A stretch of DNA of 64,000 nt from Lycium barbarum (lineage: Eukaryota; Streptophyta; Magnoliopsida; Solanales; Solanaceae), in the NCBI RefSeq assembly GCF_019175385.1, contig NC_083337.1, positions 20,445,885-20,509,884 of the forward strand, written 5' to 3'. The notes below the pieces were generated by a model. It was not told the DNA's origin, did no database searches, and worked only from the letters and a program-made list of their open reading frames with translations. Both the position numbers and the translations under genes were made by a program. Positions 50,019 through 61,192 of this stretch are shown in pieces. The stretch's first letter is position 1, and each line of letters begins with the position of its first letter.

Positions 50019-52359
50019 CACTACAAGAAAGTAAAGATACGACGACATTTATTTAGTGACATTTGAAATAAATGTCGGGGAAAAAGGAATTTCTCGACAT
50101 TTATGAAAAAATGTCATAAAAATAATGACATGTGATGTAAAATGTCGTAAATATAGTGACATTTGACGAAAAATGTCACTAAAATAATGACATTTGGCAT
50201 AAAATATAGCTAAACAACGATTTTTGGCATAAAATGTCGTTAAAATAACGACATTTGATACAAATGTCGAAAATATTATGACATTTATTTCAAATGTCAT
50301 ATTATTAGTCGCTAATTACTGACTTTTACACCTAATGTTGGAAATCTAAATCTTTTTAAATTATGTCATCACTCTTTATATTTAATTCTAGGGAAAGAAT
50401 TAGTGGATGCATAAAGTAGTAATTATATATATATATATATAACGAATGAGTTTGGAACTAAAAATATGGCTAAATTACAACAACAACAACAACACATCCA
50501 GTGTAGTCCCACACGTGACTAAATTAATTGTGTAAATTAGTTAAAATTAAATTATACAATTATAACAATAGAGCTATTGAATATTTCTACCAATTAAAGA
50601 AAACTATCGCACATATGACTTTTTAAAAAGTATTTAACTAGTAGTATTAGAATAGGTGTCATTGCGGATAATATTTAAAGAATATTAATTATTTTCAGAA
50701 TATGACTTGGCTTTTTTATCCATTATTGATCTTTTCATTATTGTTATGGCCAGATTCTATTATGAATTTTTACAACATTCTTCATAGGGCACTCTTATTT
50801 TTTTCTTGTTCGAACTCTTGTAATGGAGGAAAGAACCGAGAAAAAGGCATCGACGACAATCGATTTTACTACGGGACAATTCGTGTCATATTTATTTTAT
50901 TTATATGCATTTGAACTTTATTTAAGCTCTTATTAAAGTAATTGATTTTGCAAGGAATACTATTTGCTACTACTAATAAAAAAAAGCTTATGAAATTATA
51001 GTAGTTATAGAAATAGGAGCAGTATTTTTTTTTATTTTGGTTCTATATACTTTAATACTCTTTTTCATTTGGACCCAGACTTTCCCCCCAAAAAATTAAA
51101 AAATCCCCAAAGACTAAATCTTCCCCCCAATAATTTTAAACTTAATCAAATACTACTCCCACGAATAAAAGCTGGAACCCTAACCTTTTCCCTTCCCCCA
51201 ATTCCCTTTACGTCATAGGCTGCACCGGCGGCCTAATTTCTCCATTTCTCTTCTCTCTCTCTCTGCTTGAATTTTATTTGTCATTTACTTTTCTTGATTT
51301 ATTTTTTCTTTTGTAGGTTTTACGAAGTGGAGTCCCGAAAGAGATTAATTGTATAATATGATTGTTGCATTGGATCATATTTTTGTGGATGTGAAGGTAA
51401 TCCTCTGTGGTGTGGGCTTTAGGATTGACACTGAATTTTGAGATCTGTATTTTACTTTTTTAACTGTACCGTGAATGTAGCAATACTCTTATTTCACGAT
51501 CTTTTGTCTTCTATAAAAGTTGCCTGCTATTTTGTTTAAACCATATTTTTCTAACTTCTAATATTTGCCCTTATCTTTGGTTTGCTGTCAGAGATCTCTT
51601 TCTCATCTTCATCAGAAGTCGATATGCAAAAATTAGAGTCAAGAAGAGAAGTCTTTTGAAGAGGATGCATGTTGTCATAGAGATTCAAGATGCTGCTTTG
51701 TATGAAGGCTCAACAAGTGACAATCAATGAATTGGTGTTTTTGTGGTCACTAGTCAATATTAGATTTTATTTATAGCATTCTCAGCTTAGGAGAAAATTT
51801 TGTATTCTTCGGGAACCATATATTTAATGGTGTGCACGAGATTTTTCAAAAGTTTGTCGAAGTGACTCTTTTGTTTAATTCAAAGTTCTATTGTAGTGTA
51901 TAACTTGTGTACTGGAATTATATGATTCATCGTGGCATTAAATTAGATTTTTTCAGTATATAAAAAAGAAAAATGATGCTATTGACTAGAGATGATTTTC
52001 CGACATTTCTATGTATGCGTAGTAAGGATGGTATGATTTGATGACATTTCGTTATATGTTGCAATTAAATTAATTTCAAAATCGGTGACATTTAATAAAA
52101 GTTGCAAATAAATGTCGCTAATTATTTTGCCGACATTAATCTAAATGTTGGAAATTTTGTTGTGACGTTTTTAAAAAGTTGTAAATAAATGTCGTAAATT
52201 ATGGACCGACATTAATATAAATGTCGGAAAATTCCCGACCCTCAAATTTACGACATTTGTACTAAATGTAAAATAAATGTCGCTAAGTGATTTTGCGACA
52301 CTTATGGCACTTAATATGACATTTATAAAATGTCGTCGTAAGCCTAATTTCTTGTAGTG
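50019..52359. mobile_element. Non-autonomous CACTA element nested in the MULE
   Basis: The termini are CACTACAAGAAA and TTTCTTGTAGTG, with a 3-bp target duplication CCT (50016-50018, 52360-52362). Both subterminal regions (50035-50300 and 52000-52340) are packed with direct and inverted copies of short motifs around 'gacatttg' and 'aaatgtcg', the usual binding-site arrays of CACTA elements. No transposase is visible in the 2.3 kb. The middle (50700-51950) contains a pyrimidine-rich stretch (ctctctctctctg near 51253-51265) that resembles a plant 5' leader, perhaps from a captured gene, but I cannot name it. Confidence 0.93.
50476..50516 (-). mobile_element. SINE 3' tail (TS-like) inside the CACTA element
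   Basis: The minus strand reads gtgggactacactggat then gttgttgttgttgttgta, the TS-type SINE tail with its TTG repeats. Only the tail is recognisable. Confidence 0.5.
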
Positions 52360-52986
52360 CCTGTAAATTGGGAATCCTTCTGACTGATTTGACTATAAAA
52401 CGTTATCTATAGTTACGTTTTATTTGTAAAACGTGACACACAATAAGATTGTGCACTTACAATTCTTCTGACTGATTTGACTATAAAACGTTATCTGCAG
52501 TTACGTTTTATTTGTAAAACGTGACACACAATAAAATTGTACACTTACCTTTAATAGTTGTTATCTGTTATGTCAATGTCATTTCCATGCTGACAACATT
52601 TTCTTACACAATTTAGTGTGCAAGTTATGTGATTATTTTATTCACATAGAAAGAAAAAAAATTTGGATATTGTTACCCACGTGATTAGATGGCAGAGTCA
52701 GAGCCAAGAGTTCAACTTTATGTTTTTAGATTTTAGAACGACGATTTCAGATTTAATACTTATGTTCTAAACTTATTATTTATACATATTTAATAAATTT
52801 CTTAACACAAATATATTATTTGAGCAAAAATTATTGAGTTTGGCGAAACCCGTGTCCAGGCTTCTAGTTTCGCTCTTCCAACAAAAAAAAAAGTTACAAA
52901 ACTACCTTTAGCGCAGTAAAATACTGCGTTATAGAAACAGTACCAAAAAGCAAAAAAAAATTGGCCAAACTTTATTTTTTGCAACA

Positions 52987-53565
52987 CTTAGTGTTTTTTT
53001 CCATACTTCGACCAACGATTAGTCGTGTGTCATGACTCCGAAACGTCAATATTTTATATAGAACCTGATATTTTTTTCTGCGTACAATAATGTAGGCCCA
53101 ATACATCAAGGATACGTAGACGTTCAGATCGTCATTTTAGGGGCTGAAAAGGTGCCCGAAGTAAGTTTTGTTTGAAAAAACTTAGTGTTTTTTTCATACT
53201 TTGACCAACGATTAGCCGTGGGTCAAGACTCCGAAACGTCAATATTTTATGTAGAACCTGATATTTTTTCTGCGTACAATAATGTAGGCCCAATACATCA
53301 AGGATACGTAGACGTTCGGATCGTCATTTTAGGGGTTGAAAAGGTGCCCGAAGTAAGTTTTGTTTGAAAAAACTTAGTGTTTTTTCCATACTTTGACCAA
53401 CGATTAGTCGTGGATCAAGACTCCGAAACGTCAATAATTTATATAGAACTTGATATTTTTTTCTGCGTACAATAATGTAGGCCCAATACATCAAGGATAC
53501 GTAGACGTTCGGATCGTCATTTTAGGGGTTGAAAAGGTGCCCGAAGTAAGTTTTGTTTGAAAAAA
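52987..53565. repeat. Three tandem copies of a roughly 193-bp module
   Basis: Copies start at 52987, 53181 and 53373, each beginning cttagtgtttttt and containing 'aatgtaggcccaatacatca' and 'gtgcccgaagtaagttttg'. They are nearly identical. Related single copies lie inverted at 38186-38390 and, more diverged, at 37472-37680. A palindrome of the GCAGTAAAATACTGC type (52913-52935) stands beside the array, as at 38174-38790. The open frame through it is not a gene. Confidence 0.85.
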
Positions 53566-53686
53566 CTTAGTGTATTTAAGTATCACTATCTTTGTAAGGC
53601 CTCACAGGCTAAGCAACATGAGATAGCGGGATTCCTACCACTACTACAGGTATACCTAAAAATATCAATAAAAGTATTAACTGTAT

Positions 53687-54169
53687 TTATAAAAAAAAAA
53701 CTTGTTCAATTCCGAGATGAGGCTGACTGGCCATAGCAAATCCATAATTTTGAGCCAACAAATTCATGTGATAACCATGCTGACCACTCATTTGAAATAT
53801 ATTATTTTGATTTGCTGGTTTGGTCTTTACATAAATCTCCAAAATATTTATATCGATCTTATCCGCAAATTTTTGCCGTATGGAGAAACATTGTAGCAAG
53901 GACTGGTCATTCTCAATTTTAAACTCAATGAACCTTGTATTGTTACCTTGAAATGAGCATGGATATTTTCCAGAAATATCAATTTGAATATTTTCACTAT
54001 TTGTCCCCATCTTCTCATGCAATAGTTCAACCAATTCAGCATAGTTCGTTGAAATAAACATGCTAACAATCATTTTGGCACCTTCAGTGTACCTGAATCC
54101 GTTCATTTCAGTAATTATTTCGCCACCCCAATACAAAGCAACCATCACATTATGTTCAAAATTGGCCAT
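53687..54169 (-). pseudogene. N-terminal fragment of a MULE transposase
   Basis: A 160-aa frame, MANFEHNVMVALYWGGEI, then ELVELLHEKMG and IDISGKYPC, has the shape of the N-terminal leader domain of plant MULE transposases (a beta-rich, PB1-like region before the MuDR DNA-binding domain). It ends at FFL just where the 193-bp array region begins. The MuDR, catalytic and SWIM domains are missing. It lies inside the MULE 49643-54907 on the minus strand and is probably the remains of that element's own transposase. Confidence 0.6.
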
Positions 54170-55069
54170 CTTTACTCCTACACACGAAAATAAGACACTT
54201 ATTATTATTAATATAACAGAAAAATAAATTAAAACTATAGTATTATTTTAACATATTACGAAATATTTGACTTAATTAACTTATACCTGTTGAATTTTTT
54301 AATGTTGTTCCGACAATAGGCCACACAAGTAGAAGCTTTGATGAAAATTGTTCGAATGTGTTTGAACATTCGTTTCATACACTATATTTTATAATGATAT
54401 GTGGTTTGTTCAAAAAGTATGAGGAAGAGGGACTTTAGCAGTGTGTCGTTATTGTGTGTCACGTTTTACAATTAAAACGTAACTATTAATCACGTTTTAT
54501 AGTCAAATCAATCAGAAAGATTCCCAATTTGCAGGATTCTCGGCAAGATTTGCGCATGCCTAGTTTGAGTAGAAACGTAACTGTCAGTTACGTTTTATGC
54601 TAAAATCGTAACTCCTAGTTACGGCTTTAACATCAGTCAATGTCAGATTACATAAAAGGATTGTTCGTATTTGGATTCTCTAAAGTCGTTACTGACAGTA
54701 ACGTATTGGGAATAATACGTTACTAACAGTCACGAATTAGCTTTTAACACCGTTAACCCGACCTAATTTTTTCCGTTAGAATTTTTGAATAAAATAATGC
54801 CTAATACGTTACTCAGGAATACGTTTATGCTAGTTCCGTAAAAAAAATAAAAAACGTATTACATTGGTAAATTGATTTAAAAAATAGCTTATTTTGGTCA
54901 AAGGCTCATGGCTTCAATAATGAAGATTTACCTGAAAGAACAGTAAAGAATGTGTTGGACCCTTAAGTGGGTATTTGTAGGTGGTAAAGGTGAAGTTGGA
55001 AAAACAACGTGAGTCGATGGTTAAACTTAACAAATATTTTTACTTGCACCGTTATTTTTAGGGTTTAGA

Positions 55070-55275
55070 ACTAAAATGATCATTTTTTTTTCATACTTTA
55101 GGGATCCTTTCGGTTACGTGGTATATATAAAGGACTAAAATGATCACTTTTTCATACATCGAAGACTATTTCAATTATGTGGTATATATAAAAGACTAAA
55201 ATGATCACTTTTTTTCATAACATAATGATCATTTTCGGCTAGGTGGTACATACGAAGGATTAAAATAGTCCAAAC
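55070..55275. repeat. Three to four imperfect copies of a roughly 62-bp unit
   Basis: 'actaaaatgatcacttttt' then 'tacgtggtatatataaa' recurs at about 55071, 55133, 55195 and in part at 55255. It lies between the broken and intact GET3 starts and replaces what would be the rest of the duplicate. Confidence 0.7.
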
Positions 55276-55344
55276 CCCGATACATTAACGACCATTTTGA
55301 TCATTTTCTCAACTATAAAATGTAAATAAGATTATGAATCTTGA

Positions 55345-55603
55345 AATGCAAACAAAAGAGTCCTAAATTAATCATGACCAAACTAGAACATGAACAACCA
55401 TGCGGCTAAAAACTTGAACACCCATGCGGCTAAAAACTTTGTGTATCGGATCTGCTTGTTAGATTCTCTCTTTTTCCCCTCTCCCAAATTCTTTTGGGTT
55501 TCTATACAAAGTCTCAAACAATAAATAGGGGAAATAAATAAGAATTAAATAAACAAAAGAGAACCAAACCAACGTAATAGTTTATGTGTGTTTGCATGTA
55601 TCG
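55345..55603 (+). promoter_or_regulatory. GET3 promoter-proximal and 5' leader region
   Basis: Blocks conserved with the broken copy at 49427-49632 lie immediately upstream of the start codon: 'gtgtatcggatctgct' (55441-55456), 'gattctctctttt', 'ctatacaaagtctcaaa', 'aataaata', and 'gaaccaaaccaacgtaa'. A TATA-like aataaata/ttaaataaa stretch lies at 55520-55555. A short duplication of 'catgcggctaaaaactt' (55400-55435) is present only in the intact gene. The transcription start is not determined. Confidence 0.4.
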
Positions 55604-58600
55604 ATGGCTACAAGTAATAATGAAGATTTACCTGAAGGAACAGTAAAGAATGTGTTAGACCAAGATACCCTTAAGTGGGTATTTGTAGGTGGCAAAGGTG
55701 GTGTTGGTAAAACAACATGCAGTTCTATATTGGGTATCCTTCTTTCTCAGGTCAGAACATCTGTTCTAATCATATCTACTGATCCTGCTCATAATCTCAG
55801 TGATGCTTTTCAACAAAGGTTTACAAAGGCTCCTACCCTTGTTAATGGATTCAACAATTTGTATGCCATGGTAATTGCTCATCTTCTTAATGTTTTTTTT
55901 TTTTTTTTTTGGGGCATGATATTTCATTTGTCTAGGTTTTCCTTTTTTTGTTCTTATTTGGAATTGTTTATTTGGGGATGAATTATGACTCTCTGACTTT
56001 TACAGGTCGTTTGGTAGCTGGTAAGGAGCTAAGTTATTCGTGTATTAAATCCTGCATAAGTAATACCATGTTTGGTAGCATTCTTTTGCTATTTATAAAA
56101 ATAAATACATCTAATATGGTGTTTGGTTTGCAATTTGGAAACTTGCATAGTTAATACATGTATAAGTTGTGAGAAAATATACGTATTATTTTATGGAGGA
56201 TAAAAGATGGAATAACTAATACATGCATAACTAAACCCTACATAACTAATCCATGTATAAAATAATACATAGATTTCCTCATCACTAAGCCTTGTATTAC
56301 TGATACCTGCATAACTCTAACCAGCTACCAAACGACCCCTATGCTTGTGTATGCCACTGTGTCAAAGAGTAGGTATACCTGTGAGATTTAGAGAATTCCT
56401 AGTTTTAAACAACCCCTAATTTGTCCCAAAAAACAAATTGTTGAGTATTGGAACGAAAAGGGCAGAATGGTGTTTAATTATTATTGAGATTCATACTTTT
56501 GACCCAACTAATTTGGGAATGAGACCTAGTTGTTGCAGGTCCTAATGTACTCTATGATTATCAAATTTGTAGCATTCTGAATTTAAGGCTAATTTTGTTT
56601 AGATATGCTGTTATGCGTCAGGATTTTATAACTGAAATTATGTTCTTTAGGAAGTTGATCCAACCGTGGAGAATGACGAGACAATTGGTTCAGATGGAAT
56701 GGACGATTTTCTGTCTGATTTGGCAAATGCAATTCCTGGAATTGATGAAGCTATGAGTTTCGCTGAGATGCTCAAGTAAGTGATCTTTCTCCACTACAGC
56801 TAAATCCCATATATGGATGCCGCTCCTAAAAGAATAAGACTGTTTATGAACTTTCAATATCAAGTGTTAAAGATCTGTACTTATGTTAAGTCTTGTTTGA
56901 TTCCCGAGCAATAGAATTAGCATTAGATAATATGAGGATAAATGAGATGGGATTTATATATTGTATGGGAAGACGAAAGGTTCTTTGGATGCTTTTGTTC
57001 TCCCTAAATACCGAATGAAAAAGTCGGCTAATTTTCAATATTAAATACAGTTATGGCATTAGCTTTTGGATTCAGCAGGAACTTAGTAACTATAACTCTA
57101 ATGATTCCTTGGCCTTTTGCATCTTGGAGATATTATATCGCAAGTACATCAAGTAACTTGAGAGGATGATCACAGTTACTAGAATTGGTAGTTGCACTTG
57201 TTCATAAGTTGTTACGATTTTGAAAGATCAGGTTCTATTATCTTGGTGGTTATTACAACATCTACTTGACTTTAGGAACTCAGTAATTTGGCTAGGTTAT
57301 GTATCATTATCTAAACTCAATCATATAGGGCTGAGCTTTTTAACTCTAAATTTTAGGGTGAACTAGAATATAGATTAATCTTTGCATAATCGTTCTCCCT
57401 TGCTTATCTAGATTGCAAGAGAAATAACTGGTGGTGGTAAAAAGATGCCCGTATCAAGTACTGTAGAGTTTGTAATGTGCTCTTCAGAATGAGGAAATGA
57501 GGGATAGGGCATTAGATATCACCTTCAAAATTAATGAGGTGTAAACTTATGGCTGCGGAGCTAATGCTGTTGCTGCTGCTTCTTCTCTCTCTCTCTTTTT
57601 TTTTTTTTTTTGGATAAATTGAATGATTTCATGATAGTACACAAAGATGGGGTTAACTTATGAGTACATCATATTTCCCAAAAATCTAACCAACTAATTA
57701 TGCATGTAAATATTTCCATATTGATCCAATAAATCCAAGAGAAACATAGGAGAACTTTTGACTTGCGATATAGGACTCTTGATCCCATCAAGACTCTTCT
57801 TTTCCTTTCTTTCTGTAATACCCCAAAAATTACACCACAAGGGTGTGGCCTAGTGCTGAAGTGATGGACGAATTGACACGACATATTCAAGGGGATGTGC
57901 CTTGGTGTATGCAATTTGCAGATGACATAGTATTGATTGACGAGACACCCGGTGGAATTAGTGGTAGGCTGAAAGTTTGGAGGCAGACCTTGGAATCCAA
58001 AGGTTTCAGGTTATGTCGGACTAAAACTCGGACTAAAACCGAGTACTTGGAGTGCAAGTTCAGTTATGTAATGCATGAAGCGGAGGTGGAAGTGAAGATC
58101 AGTGCACAAGTCATTCCCAAGAAAGGAAGTTCAAAGTATCTTGGGTCTATAATCCAAGGGCATGGGGAGATTTTGAGGATGTCGCCCATCATGTGGGAGC
58201 GGGGTAGATGAAATGGAGGCTCGCATCCGGGGTACTGTGTGATTTTGTCGTTGGAATCTTTTTCCTCTTAGGGTAACATAAAGAATGGAAGATACTCACA
58301 ATTTGGCTAAACAAAAGAAACCCTTTTGTGAAAGCTTAACCCTGTGTGTGTTTGTACAGATTCGTGTGTACATCTAGATGAAGTAAGGATTTTTCGTTTA
58401 GACATTATGTGCAGTTTGGAGATTCCCTTCAATAGCTTTGAGAGCGAAACAATAGATGTTTTGTTCAGAATTGAGGAAAAGGCAGAGTGGGGAAGGTAAG
58501 GAATGTTGATTCCCTATCAGAAAGGTAACAAAGATTTGGAGCTAGTAGCCTTTTTTCAACTGTGAACTATGGTAGACAACTAGGGAATGAAAGAAGGGGG

Positions 58601-61192
58601 AAGGAAGGGAAGATGCATGATAATATTATACCAGCACACTTTTAAAAATTATTACGCGGAACGCTAGTGGTCTAAATGATCCCTAAATGAGGGATTGTTA
58701 AAGGAGCAATAAAAAGGTGAAAGGTCATGTGTGGTTGCTTGCAGGTAACTGGTCTAGAAAAGACGAAAGTAATTCATGTGACTCGTATTGTGTGCAAAAG
58801 TAGGTAGGTGGGATAGGCCTCTCTGGGTTCTAGAGGGGCCGTAGGTGGTTTATTGATTTTAACAGGATAAAAAGGTAATTTCCGTTCTTGAGGAGGTACT
58901 GACGTTACAAGCTTTATTTTGTTACTTCAGAGTGGTTAGAGAAGATTCTGAGTGGGCTTTATCTGCGTATACAGGGAATGTAGAATAATATACAAGTTCA
59001 ATAGGGGAAAAAATATGAAGTAGGCAACAATGGCAGTTTCATGCGTGATTGCAGGGTATTTCAATGCTAGCAGTTTGTCAAAGAAAGGAGTAGTTGATAG
59101 ATTGTGGGAGATGACAGAAAAAAAAAAGAAGATATATTGTCGGAGATGTAACCATTGACTTTTTCGGGTTCATTTAAAATTGTTATTGTCATTGATTTGG
59201 CACTTGTTTTTGCAAGCTTTGCTGGGATAAATAGAAGAACGACATTACGCATCGATAAAATTATATCTAGCGATTGGCTAGAGAATTTTTTGATTTCATC
59301 CAATTGGCATTGAGGAAAACATGCCACATGTACTAGCCAACCAAAGTAAGCCACTTTTAGTGGAGCATTAGATTTTAAGAACCTATTTCAGAGCTGCTGC
59401 CTGTCATCCTTACCAGTATTTATTAGTAGGTTGTAACAGGATCAAACTGTATAGTTGCGTTCTTTATCTAACCAGTGAATCAGGTTCAGAATAGCTCCTT
59501 TAGCCTTCTAAACTATGTGCAATGACTTTACTATTATGGTTACTCCCTTTGTATTATGTGCAATAAGTATGTCATCATTCGCTGCCCGAAATTTGGGTTA
59601 ATCTACACACTTCTAGAACTTGGAGATTTCTTCTTAATATGATCCATCCATGTCACCTCTGAACTCTGCAATTGTAGTCTCCTTTTTATCACAAAGACAT
59701 ACATATCTGGAGATGTTTACTCCAAAGGGGGTATTCTCTATCCACCGTCCTTCCATTAACTAGTTTTTCTTTTGCCAGCTCCTTCAGTTTCACCATATCC
59801 TGAGCTCCGTCGGTAGTTTTCGATGAAGAGTTATCCAATGTGATCCTGTGACTGGATTAGTGCACCATTAATGTGCAGTACAACAATTCATCTAGGTAAC
59901 CACCTTGCACAGTCTTGATCATTGTTTCTACTTGAATGATAAAATCTTGTTTTGCAACCCCGAGATCTTGACACTTATTTCCCCTTTTTCTTTCTATGCT
60001 GGTACTTCTGACAATTTCAACCAAGTCCATTTTTCATTTTTCTGTATTCCCTTCCCATGAGAAGTCTCATAAGTCTGTCTAGTTTGTACTTACTGGGTGG
60101 GTAAAAATGACATGAAATATTGAAGTTGATATGTCAATAATAAACATGATTTAATTCTTTATTTAAAAAAGGCTTATCATTTAACAGGAAATTGTTAGTA
60201 AAATTGGACATGTTGGTGTTAGAAGTCATGATATGACAAACAACGGCAAGAAAAAAAGGTCAGAAGTCATGATATGCCACTCCAAAGCTCTTTAAATACT
60301 ATAAATTACGCTATCTTTGTCCACCTGATAAGCAAATGTTAGAAGTCATGATATGAAAGGTTTAATGATATTGAACTAGTTTTCGGAGTCTGAGCTGGAA
60401 AATCTTGGGGATCAAACTGTCTTTCACTTGCTTATCAGGTGGATAAAGATAGTGTAATTTATAGTAGTTAAAGAGCTTTGGAGTGGCACCTAGGCACTAG
60501 GTCTGAACTAGGATTCCAAATTATTTATGTATTTTTCAGTGGTTCCAAAATAGTTATCACTATACATTCTTTTAGCATGCCCTATTCCCACCATTCATTT
60601 ACTTATAGTTCACTCATAGTGCTCAGATGTTACTATTTTGTAGGTTCTCTAGAGGCCATGAAATGTGCTTTTGCCAATATTTCTGGTGTGTTGTCTTTAT
60701 CAGTTAGACTTAAGTTCATTTGCATTTGTTTCTTTCTAGATTGGTGCAAACAATGGACTACTCTTGCATAGTGTTTGATACAGCCCCAACTGGACATACT
60801 CTCCGGTTATTACAATTCCCATCGACACTAGAGAAGGGGCTTGCCAAAGTGATGAGTTTAAGGAATAAATTTGGTGGCATTATAAGTCAGGTAAATCCCT
60901 CTCCCTGAATGAAGAAACTTCTTTTTCTACTTTTTCCCCCCTTTGAGCTTCTAATATGAATATTTTCCCTTTTTTTGGGGAATGTGCTACTTTTGCAAGA
61001 GAAGGTTGGAATGTTCCCCAAAAGATCATTCATCTTCATCTTCCAGCTTGAATTTACTAAAAGAATACGTGTCTATTGCAGATGAGTCGTATCTTTGGTG
61101 TCGACACTGAATTTGGTGAGGATGCGATCCTAGGCAAACTTGAAGGCATGAAAGATATAATTGAACAAGTGAACAGACAGTTCAAGGATCCA
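55604..61192 (+). CDS. GET3: GET3/ASNA1 (ArsA-type) ATPase, first four coding exons; 3' part beyond window
   Basis: GET3 is a homodimeric cytosolic ATPase that receives newly made tail-anchored proteins and hands them to the GET1/GET2 receptor at the ER. Exons: 55604-55870, 56651-56775, 60740-60890 and 61082-61192, all with GT..AG borders and matching phases (0, 2, 0, 0). They give 218 codons of a family of about 350. Visible motifs are the deviant Walker A KGGVGKTT (exon 1), switch [11 protein letters not shown] (exon 1), the A-loop region [12 protein letters not shown] (exon 2), switch [13 protein letters not shown] (exon 3), and MSRIFGV..FGEDA and QVNRQFKDP (exon 4). The start at 55604 is the first ATG in frame and aligns with the family start. 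Exon 5 (expected to open with a 'TTFVCVCIPEF' type block) is not seen before 64000, so intron 4 exceeds 2.8 kb. Intron 2 is about 4 kb and full of repeats. No coding defect is visible; this is probably the functional cytosolic paralogue. Confidence 0.93.
56005..56338. mobile_element. MITE in GET3 intron 1
   Basis: The left end aggtcgtttggtagctggta and right end (minus strand) gggtcgtttggtagctggtt are inverted repeats continuing for some 60 bp (acc/ggt blocks, then 'aagtaatac'-type matches). About 334 bp, no coding capacity. I could not fix a target duplication, so the superfamily is open. Confidence 0.75.
57840..58231 (+). pseudogene. LINE reverse-transcriptase fragment in GET3 intron 2
   Basis: A 122-aa frame contains [17 protein letters not shown], the FADD form of the YxDD active-site box, then [22 protein letters not shown] and [15 protein letters not shown]. 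These are standard blocks downstream of the palm in plant non-LTR elements. The frame shows an in-frame RTKT duplication ([13 protein letters not shown]) not expected in the family and ends at 58211. No 5' part, endonuclease or poly-A tail was found, so it is a small internal piece in the same direction as GET3. Confidence 0.85.
58232..60275. other. GET3 intron 2, unassigned part
   Basis: No coding match. The minus-strand frame 59067-59354 shows no domain. It contains scattered T-runs and A-runs only. Confidence 0.4.
60276..60487. repeat. Inverted repeat in GET3 intron 2 (63-bp arms, 87-bp loop)
   Basis: The left arm 60276-60337 (gccactccaaagctcttta, then ctatctttgtccacctgata) pairs with the right arm 60425-60487 (tatcaggtggataaagatag, then aaagagctttggagtggc) with about four mismatches. 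The spacer contains a 'gttagaagtcatgatatga' motif that also occurs just left of the arm, at about 60220 and 60262. The intron transcript could fold into a long hairpin of small-RNA-precursor size; it may equally be a decayed MITE. Confidence 0.8.

Larger units (their letters stand above)
49643..54907. mobile_element. Mutator-like element with long terminal inverted repeats, 5265 bp
   Basis: The left end GAATTTTTTACCAAAGTAAGC and right end (minus strand) GAGCCTTTGACCAAAATAAGC start inverted repeats of about 460-475 bp. The left repeat is 49643-50018 and continues at 52363-52460; the right is about 54446-54907. A 10-bp target duplication ATGGCTTCAA flanks it (49633-49642, 54908-54917). The repeats contain many inverted dyads around TAACG/CGTTA (for example 49841-49866, 49922-49949, 49956-49979). 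Inside are an N-terminal transposase fragment on the minus strand, a triple 193-bp repeat, and, within the left repeat, a CACTA element. No catalytic domain is present, so the element is non-autonomous. Confidence 0.92.
49427..55006 (+). pseudogene. Duplicate 5' end of GET3, split by a MULE
   Basis: 49427-49642 matches the 5' flank and start of the good gene (55345-55613). Shared blocks include 'gtgtatcggatctgct', 'gattctctctttt', 'gagaaccaaaccaacgtaa' and 'gcatgtatcgatggct'. After ATGGCTTCAA the MULE starts. The exon resumes at 54918 (taatgaagatttacctgaa) and runs to about 55006 at the P-loop. Compared with the intact copy it lacks 8 bp (frameshift) after the 'VLD' codons, and the loop reads GGKGEVGKTT with Glu for Gly. 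Beyond 55006 the two copies no longer match. So this is a short tandem duplication of the promoter and start of GET3 that decayed and was then hit, or was hit first and then decayed. Confidence 0.88.

Noticed and set aside
50047..50300. Repeat array considered as a CRISPR-like or satellite array
   Set aside because: The short aaatgtcg motifs are irregular, occur in both orientations and sit at both ends of a CACTA element, as expected for subterminal binding sites.
53185..53367. A 60-codon ORF in the MULE
   Set aside because: It is one unit of the 193-bp tandem repeat and shows no protein features.
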